Positions 59,667 through 64,000 of a stretch of DNA of 64,000 nt are shown piece by piece. The stretch covers positions 22,039 to 86,038 of the forward strand of contig NZ_CGIH01000009.1 of assembly GCF_000983115.1 (NCBI RefSeq), written 5' to 3'. Under the pieces are notes generated by a model. The model made no database searches. It saw nothing but the letters and a program-made list of their open reading frames with translations, and was not told where the DNA came from. The stretch comes from Syntrophomonas zehnderi OL-4. Its GTDB lineage: Bacteria > Bacillota > Syntrophomonadia > Syntrophomonadales > Syntrophomonadaceae. Position numbers and translations under genes: made by a program. Position 1 is the stretch's first letter, and each line of letters starts with the position of its first letter.

Positions 59667-61856
59667 CTAATATCTGCTTTGATTACCCCTCATAGTCGCC
59701 AACCGGGTGGAGGTAACCGCTAATTCAGCCCAGGAAACGGCATCCTGAGGGCGGAAATTCTGATTGGCATCAGCCGTCAGCAAACCTAGGCCATCGACCA
59801 ATCCTACATAATTGGTTTTATCCTTGCTAATCCGGTCGGCATCCTTATAAGGGTTGCTTATCTGATTCTTCATCCGGGCGACATCCTGATAATCCAAACA
59901 GTTCACCAGCCAAACGGCCAATTCTTCCCGGCTGATAATTTTATCGGGATCGAAGTAACCCTGATTCTTGATAACCCCTTTGCGCACCGCTTTCTGTAGG
60001 AAAACTTCATCCGGATCGTTGACATTAATATCCTTAAGGGCCAGGCTGATTTTTAGGTCACTGCTATAGTAGTTGGGTTGGATCGAAGCCATCAGTGTTT
60101 TTAGAGCCTGTCTGCGGGTCACAGCCGCTTCGGGCTGGATTCCCGCAGGAAGCAAGCCGCTCTCCTGAAGCAACGAAAGTGCTGGGGCAGCCGGATGTCC
60201 TGCGGGAACTGCGGAGTCCAAATTCAAACTTACTTCACCCCTGCCCAGCATTTCACCGCTTAAGGCATCAATCTTATTGTCCGGGGCATAGCGATATACT
60301 AAAAGGGGTTCTGTACGTTGGTTCTTGGCCCCGTTTTTATCCGCAGGGAAAATATAGGCTAATTGAAAGGGTTGCTGCTCCTTATATATTGACTCAGCTT
60401 GGGCCGGGCTAATCATGTTCTCAAGGGCGCTAAATCCATATGGAGGCCAGTTCACCCAATAGTTGATCAGACTGCCGGTATATTTGTTTATTTCCGCCCT
60501 TATGCCGCCCGGGCAGCTGATTCCGTTAACCAGGCGATTGAAATAGAAATGATAAGTATCTGCAGGTTCTTCATCCCATAGTTGGTTACATAGTACGAAT
60601 TGATTTTGCTTTTCCGGGTTAAGCAGTTTAATCGCCTCCTGGGCTTTTTGCAAAGCCGTTGCATAGGTGATACTGTTTTCCCCGCCGCCGTTGGCTGCCG
60701 CATAATTATTGTACTGATGAATGAAACCGGTATGTACATCAATACCAATTTCCGGGCCATTCCCAAAACGGTTGCTGCTTTTATTATCCACCAGACTGTA
60801 ATGCCAAAATTCTTCCTGATAGCCTAAACCACTGGAGGTTCCTCCTCCACTGCGTCTAATCTCGCCAGTTATACCCATCTTCTTAAATGCTTCTTCGGCC
60901 ACCTTTTTAGCCTGATCAGGGTTCATCTTGGAAGCAGCAGCCTGCACCGGTCTTTCTAGCCGAGAAGTATTCTTTTGAGGTTCCGGTATGGTTTCAAAAA
61001 TACGCGCGTCCTGCTTGGCAATCCTCGTGCCGTCCCCTTTTAATGCTTCACCGGTATTAACATCGAAAAACTGGGCATTTGTATTTAAACTATAGATAGG
61101 TCTTAAAAAAATTGACTCCCTATTTAATATCTGAGTTGTATAGCTGGGATACAGTCCGATTTCGTCAAGTAATTTAGCGGTTATCTCCTGAGGGGAAATA
61201 GTAGTGCCGGCCGGAGGAAAATTGGCATTGTGCCAGACATAACTATAGCGGGTTACTTTACCGGTAATAGCATCCACCCCTACCGATATACTATCCCAAT
61301 CCACTACCATTCCATTGTTCTGTCTATTCCAAGTAAAATTGTAAAAGGTATTTAATCTGTCCCGGGGATAGTAGCTGCTCTGGTTCGTATCCAGAAAAAC
61401 CAATTCGGCTACTTTGTCGGGCTGAATTTTTTTTACAAACTCATCGGCAACCTGATAGGCTTGTTGCCGATTAAGCGCGACTGTTTTTCCCTGGTAGTAG
61501 GCAGGCAGGGGATTATATTGCATGGCAGTTATCTCGCCGGTTAATGCATTTACAGTCGCCCTTAACGAATAGTTTCCGTTCGGGACACCAGTCTCATCTT
61601 TTAGTTGGAATTCCCAGTAAGAAGCGCCATCCAAGCCCTGTTCGCTGTACTCGGCATCCAGTTCTTGCCCCGCCATAATCTCTGGAAAGGCAGCTTGCAA
61701 GACTGCCCATGCTTCCTCCTGGCTGACGGCTGCCCGGTTTTCTTTATCAGCTTGTACCACCTCTAGGTTTGGTTCGGCAGCGTCAAGCGGGGCCACAGGG
61801 TATGGCATACCAACCAAAAAGAATAACGTCATTAATATTACCAAAATTTTTGGCAA
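59667..61856 (-). CDS. YcdB/YcdC repeat protein with SLH domains
   Basis: 729 residues. Signal peptide (ILVILMTLFFLVGMPYPVAP) with cleavage near 27. Two YcdB/YcdC-PepSY-like repeats (about 45-220 and 310-480) with SYWEFQLKDETGVPNGNYSL, ATVNALTGEITAMQYNPLPA, IGIDVHTGFIHQY. C-terminal SLH-type repeats (RRQALKTLMASIQ, GYFDPDKIISREELAVWLVN, NFRPQDAVSWAELAVTSTRL) attach it to the cell wall. Probably protease-inhibitor-like or wall-structure protein of the envelope or spore; role unknown. Confidence 0.9.
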   Translation of the reverse strand: MPKILVILMTLFFLVGMPYPVAPLDAAEPNLEVVQADKENRAAVSQEEAWAVLQAAFPEIMAGQELDAEYSEQGLDGASYWEFQLKDETGVPNGNYSLRATVNALTGEITAMQYNPLPAYYQGKTVALNRQQAYQVADEFVKKIQPDKVAELVFLDTNQSSYYPRDRLNTFYNFTWNRQNNGMVVDWDSISVGVDAITGKVTRYSYVWHNANFPPAGTTISPQEITAKLLDEIGLYPSYTTQILNRESIFLRPIYSLNTNAQFFDVNTGEALKGDGTRIAKQDARIFETIPEPQKNTSRLERPVQAAASKMNPDQAKKVAEEAFKKMGITGEIRRSGGGTSSGLGYQEEFWHYSLVDNKSSNRFGNGPEIGIDVHTGFIHQYNNYAAANGGGENSITYATALQKAQEAIKLLNPEKQNQFVLCNQLWDEEPADTYHFYFNRLVNGISCPGGIRAEINKYTGSLINYWVNWPPYGFSALENMISPAQAESIYKEQQPFQLAYIFPADKNGAKNQRTEPLLVYRYAPDNKIDALSGEMLGRGEVSLNLDSAVPAGHPAAPALSLLQESGLLPAGIQPEAAVTRRQALKTLMASIQPNYYSSDLKISLALKDINVNDPDEVFLQKAVRKGVIKNQGYFDPDKIISREELAVWLVNCLDYQDVARMKNQISNPYKDADRISKDKTNYVGLVDGLGLLTADANQNFRPQDAVSWAELAVTSTRLATMRGNQSRY

Positions 61857-61992
61857 CTTATTTCCCTCCCTTAATTCTTCAATTCTTCGAGGTAAATTCC
61901 GCCTTATAATAAAAACAGCCGATTTACTATATTATTGGGCAACATAATGCATCCCCAAGATTTTACAGCAACCTTACACCTCCTATGGTTTT

Positions 61993-62700
61993 TTAACTGA
62001 CCAACTCAACCCAGGCCATAACCGGCAGATGATCAGAAGCCAGGGAAGGTATGATCTTATAATCCACAGCTCTGCAGGCAGGATTGAGCAATATATAATC
62101 CATCCTTTCCACAGGCTGATCCGCACGGAATGTAGCTGTAACAGAACCGGTATTAGCAGCAAAACTGTCCTTGAAGCAGTCATATAAAAATTTAACCCCA
62201 GCATCATCAGGGGTCTCATTCAAATCCCCGCATAAAATCGCGGCGGAATCAGCGGACAGAATAAGCGGAACAATAAAATTCTCTATTTGCTTAAGACGCA
62301 GCTTGCGGTCCAATTCCATATGGGTATTAAAAACGCGCAGTTTTTTACCCTCAATAGTACAATGCATCTCCAACATAGCCCTTTTAGATCTACCCGAAGG
62401 CACAGGCAGTTGATGATTGACGCTTTTAATAACCGGATAACGGGATAAAAGGGCGTTTCCGTAAGCACCAATTTTATACCTTATAGCCGAACCAAAAACG
62501 TATTCCATTTGCATTATTCGAGCCAATCTAGCTGCCTGGTTGCAAAAAAAACTGCGCCGTCTATATTTATCTATCTCCTGCAAACAAATAATATCCGCAT
62601 CCAAAGCCTGCAGAACATCAGCCGTTCTGGACAAATCCACCCGTCCGTCCATGCCCTGGCCGTTTTTAATATTATAGCTGACAACCTTAATAACTGCCAT
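61993..62700 (-). CDS. endonuclease/exonuclease/phosphatase family protein
   Basis: 235 residues from ATG 62700 (GGGGGTATT). EEP fold: VVSYNIKNGQGMDGRVDLSR, DIICLQEIDKYRRRSFFCNQ (metal Glu), RVFNTHMELDRKLRLKQIEN, AAILCGDLNETPDDAG (Asp-x-Asn) and LASDHLPVMAWVEL (Asp-His pair). All catalytic residues are present. Substrate may be DNA, RNA or a phospho-compound. Confidence 0.9.
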   Translation of the reverse strand: MAVIKVVSYNIKNGQGMDGRVDLSRTADVLQALDADIICLQEIDKYRRRSFFCNQAARLARIMQMEYVFGSAIRYKIGAYGNALLSRYPVIKSVNHQLPVPSGRSKRAMLEMHCTIEGKKLRVFNTHMELDRKLRLKQIENFIVPLILSADSAAILCGDLNETPDDAGVKFLYDCFKDSFAANTGSVTATFRADQPVERMDYILLNPACRAVDYKIIPSLASDHLPVMAWVELVS

Positions 62701-62834
62701 AATACCCCCGACTGTCATATGAATATATTAAATTAAATACGCATTTTAGATACGGATGATTACAGTAAAGAGTGTTATTTTTGCAAATAGTTGCCTGTAA
62801 GCAGTAAAAACTGCGGCGTTGTTTTTTTCAAAAA

Positions 62835-62860
62835 AATAGCCATCCCACAGGATGACTATT
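62835..62860 (-). terminator. terminator of trxA
   Basis: AATAGCCATCC / GGATGACTATT arms with a run of Ts on the minus strand. Confidence 0.75.
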
Positions 62861-62883
62861 GATGTGTTTTTTAATTTTCAGGT

Positions 62884-63210
62884 TTATGCCAGTACTTCAT
62901 CAATTATTTTCTGTAGCTGCGCTTTGCCCTGTGCACCGACAACCCTTTTTACTTCCTGTCCGTTGTTAAAGAAAGCCAGGGTGGGAATACCCCTGATGCC
63001 AAACTGAGCCGCCAGGGACTGGTTTTCATCAACATTGACTTTAGCAACGGTAAGCTTGTCGGCATTTTCTTCCGCCAAGGTTTCCACGATAGGTCCCACC
63101 ATTTTACAGGGTCCACACCAGGGGGCCCAAAAATCCACCAATACAGGTTGATTAGATTCCAGTACTTCACTGGTAAAATTATTTGTGTCCACATTTTTAA
63201 CGTTAGCCAT
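62884..63210 (-). CDS. trxA: thioredoxin
   Basis: 108 residues. VLVDFWAPWCGPCKMVGPIV with the CGPC redox pair, then VAKVNVDENQSLAAQFGIRG and IPTLAFFNNGQEV (cis-Pro). Standard cytosolic thioredoxin. AGGAGGGC before ATG 63210; it is cotranscribed after the CsoR-family gene 32 bp upstream, suggesting metal or thiol stress control. Confidence 0.97.
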   Translation of the reverse strand: MANVKNVDTNNFTSEVLESNQPVLVDFWAPWCGPCKMVGPIVETLAEENADKLTVAKVNVDENQSLAAQFGIRGIPTLAFFNNGQEVKRVVGAQGKAQLQKIIDEVLA

Positions 63211-63242
63211 TATAAGCCCTCCTCATAAATCGTTATTTCAAT

Positions 63243-63512
63243 TTACTTGATAAACCTGCTCATCATTCCAACGATTTCGTTAAAACTTTGTTCAGGGTTT
63301 TCCTCATCATGCATGGATTTATAAATACAATCCTTGGCATGGTTTTCAAATACTAAAATCCCCACCTGGTTGACAGCCGATTTTATGGCTGCAATCTGGT
63401 TCAAGATTTCGTTGCATTCTTCCTCGGCCTCAATCATCCGTTGAACCCCTCGAACCTGTCCCTCTATACGTTTAAGTCTCATTAAAATACTCCTACGGGG
63501 ATCGGTTCCCAT
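63243..63512 (-). CDS. CsoR/FrmR-family metal-sensing repressor (DUF156)
   Basis: 89 residues from ATG 63512 (GGGAAGTGA; an earlier Met at 63533 is too near its ribosome site). LMRLKRIEGQVRGVQRMIEA, EEECNEILNQIAAIKSAVNQ and FENHAKDCIYKS: the Cys-His-Cys triad of copper-sensing CsoR. Represses an operon until Cu(I) or another thiophilic ligand binds. Located ahead of trxA. Confidence 0.92.
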   Translation of the reverse strand: MGTDPRRSILMRLKRIEGQVRGVQRMIEAEEECNEILNQIAAIKSAVNQVGILVFENHAKDCIYKSMHDEENPEQSFNEIVGMMSRFIK

Positions 63513-63747
63513 TATTATCTCACTTCCCTTCATACCCCCCTTGGGTATTTACTAGAGTATAAAACAACGGTAAATAATTGTCAAATAGAAATGAGCTTTT
63601 TTTTGATTTGGAGTGTTGATGTCCGCAGACACTGGGGGACACTTAAAACTTATGAAGAATCCAGCAATATTTTTATACGGAGCGGTTTAATGGATCTTAA
63701 GATTACAGTTATTGCCTTTGGTGCTTGCGGTCTTAGGGACTAGACGT

Positions 63748-63777
63748 TTAAAAGGCGGTTATATAACCGCCTTTTAA
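63748..63777. terminator. bidirectional terminator
   Basis: TTTAAAAGGCGGTTA / TAACCGCCTTTTAAA perfect arms with A and T runs on both sides. The stretch 63534-63747 upstream of the CsoR gene shows no gene. Confidence 0.85.
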
Positions 63778-63808
63778 AATCTTTTAAAATATTAAATTCC
63801 GCGGGGTT

Positions 63809-63913
63809 TTACCACAACAACATGTAAATACCGATTCCGGCACCAAGGGCGATAGAAAACCATATCAGGGTTCTTAACAACTCCCCTTTTACTTGTTTAG
63901 TTAATTCCTCCAT
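63809..63913 (-). CDS. small single-helix membrane protein (34 aa)
   Basis: Hand translation from ATG 63913 (GGGGAAAT upstream): EELTKQVKGELLRTLIWFSI and ALGAGIGIYMLLW: a charged head and one membrane helix, stop TAA. Tiny host membrane protein of unknown function; the bidirectional terminator follows. The rest of the window (63914-64000) shows nothing. Confidence 0.55.
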   Translation of the reverse strand: MEELTKQVKGELLRTLIWFSIALGAGIGIYMLLW

Positions 63914-64000
63914 GAGTATTTCCCCTTTCGCTCTCCTACCTGATATATATTATATAAAAAGACAGGTATTATCCTTTAAATGTTTAGATTTATCTTAGAT

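Noticed and set aside
63690..63741. 17-codon plus-strand frame before the bidirectional terminator
   Set aside because: Too short and without ribosome site; left out.

Overview
The window is DNA of an endospore-forming clostridium (Bacillota). The host part carries a sporulation sigma-K gene, an IreB/RuvX/AlaS/MltG neighbourhood and an S-layer-type SLH protein, and nearly every gene has a strong purine ribosome site. I would guess the Peptococcaceae/Syntrophomonadaceae side of the Clostridia, but the sequence does not fix a genus. No rRNA, tRNA or CRISPR array was seen.

Layout. (1) 1-~2160: right end of a transposon with a large serine recombinase. It has inserted into a gene for a secreted PKD-domain protein and continues beyond the left edge. 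(2) ~2160-44738: one large integrative conjugative element (ICE), mostly on the minus strand. From its right end it carries a DnaD-type initiator, a candidate oriT, a ribbon-helix-helix protein and an HUH relaxase, then a type IV secretion operon (split VirD4, VirB2, VirB6, VirB3, split VirB4, an M23 hydrolase). A TadZ/CpaE-like ATPase, ParM/ParR with iterated sites, TopB and an S1-like protein follow. Next come toxin-antitoxin and duplication-rich small genes, SSB, a RadC-like protein, a switch region with three divergent XRE regulator pairs, Cys-rich small proteins, a Dam/ATPase-TOPRIM pair, a full Tad (Flp) pilus operon, decayed defence genes and secreted proteins. (3) 44738-64000: ordinary host chromosome: sigK 5' half, MarR, PBP, U32 peptidase, MltG, VanW, RuvX, IreB, AlaS, a permease, RarA, YcdB/SLH protein, thioredoxin and a CsoR-family repressor.

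The central observation is that the ICE ends inside sigK, right after the codons for Cys-Ile-Glu-Asn. That is where the skin element of Bacillus subtilis splits the same gene. The window therefore looks like a conjugation-capable, Tad-pilus-bearing skin-type element: σK could form only if the island excises. The other half of sigK should lie left of the window.

Further signals: a 14-bp tandem repeat that sets the reading frame of the DnaD-like gene; three consecutive Cro/CI-like switches with different operators and shared ends; an M23 gene cut by one TGA; VirB4 and VirD4 each encoded as two proteins; repeated hairpins and leaders at 26.3-29.2 kb; and a Dam plus ATPase/TOPRIM pair that may be a defence system.
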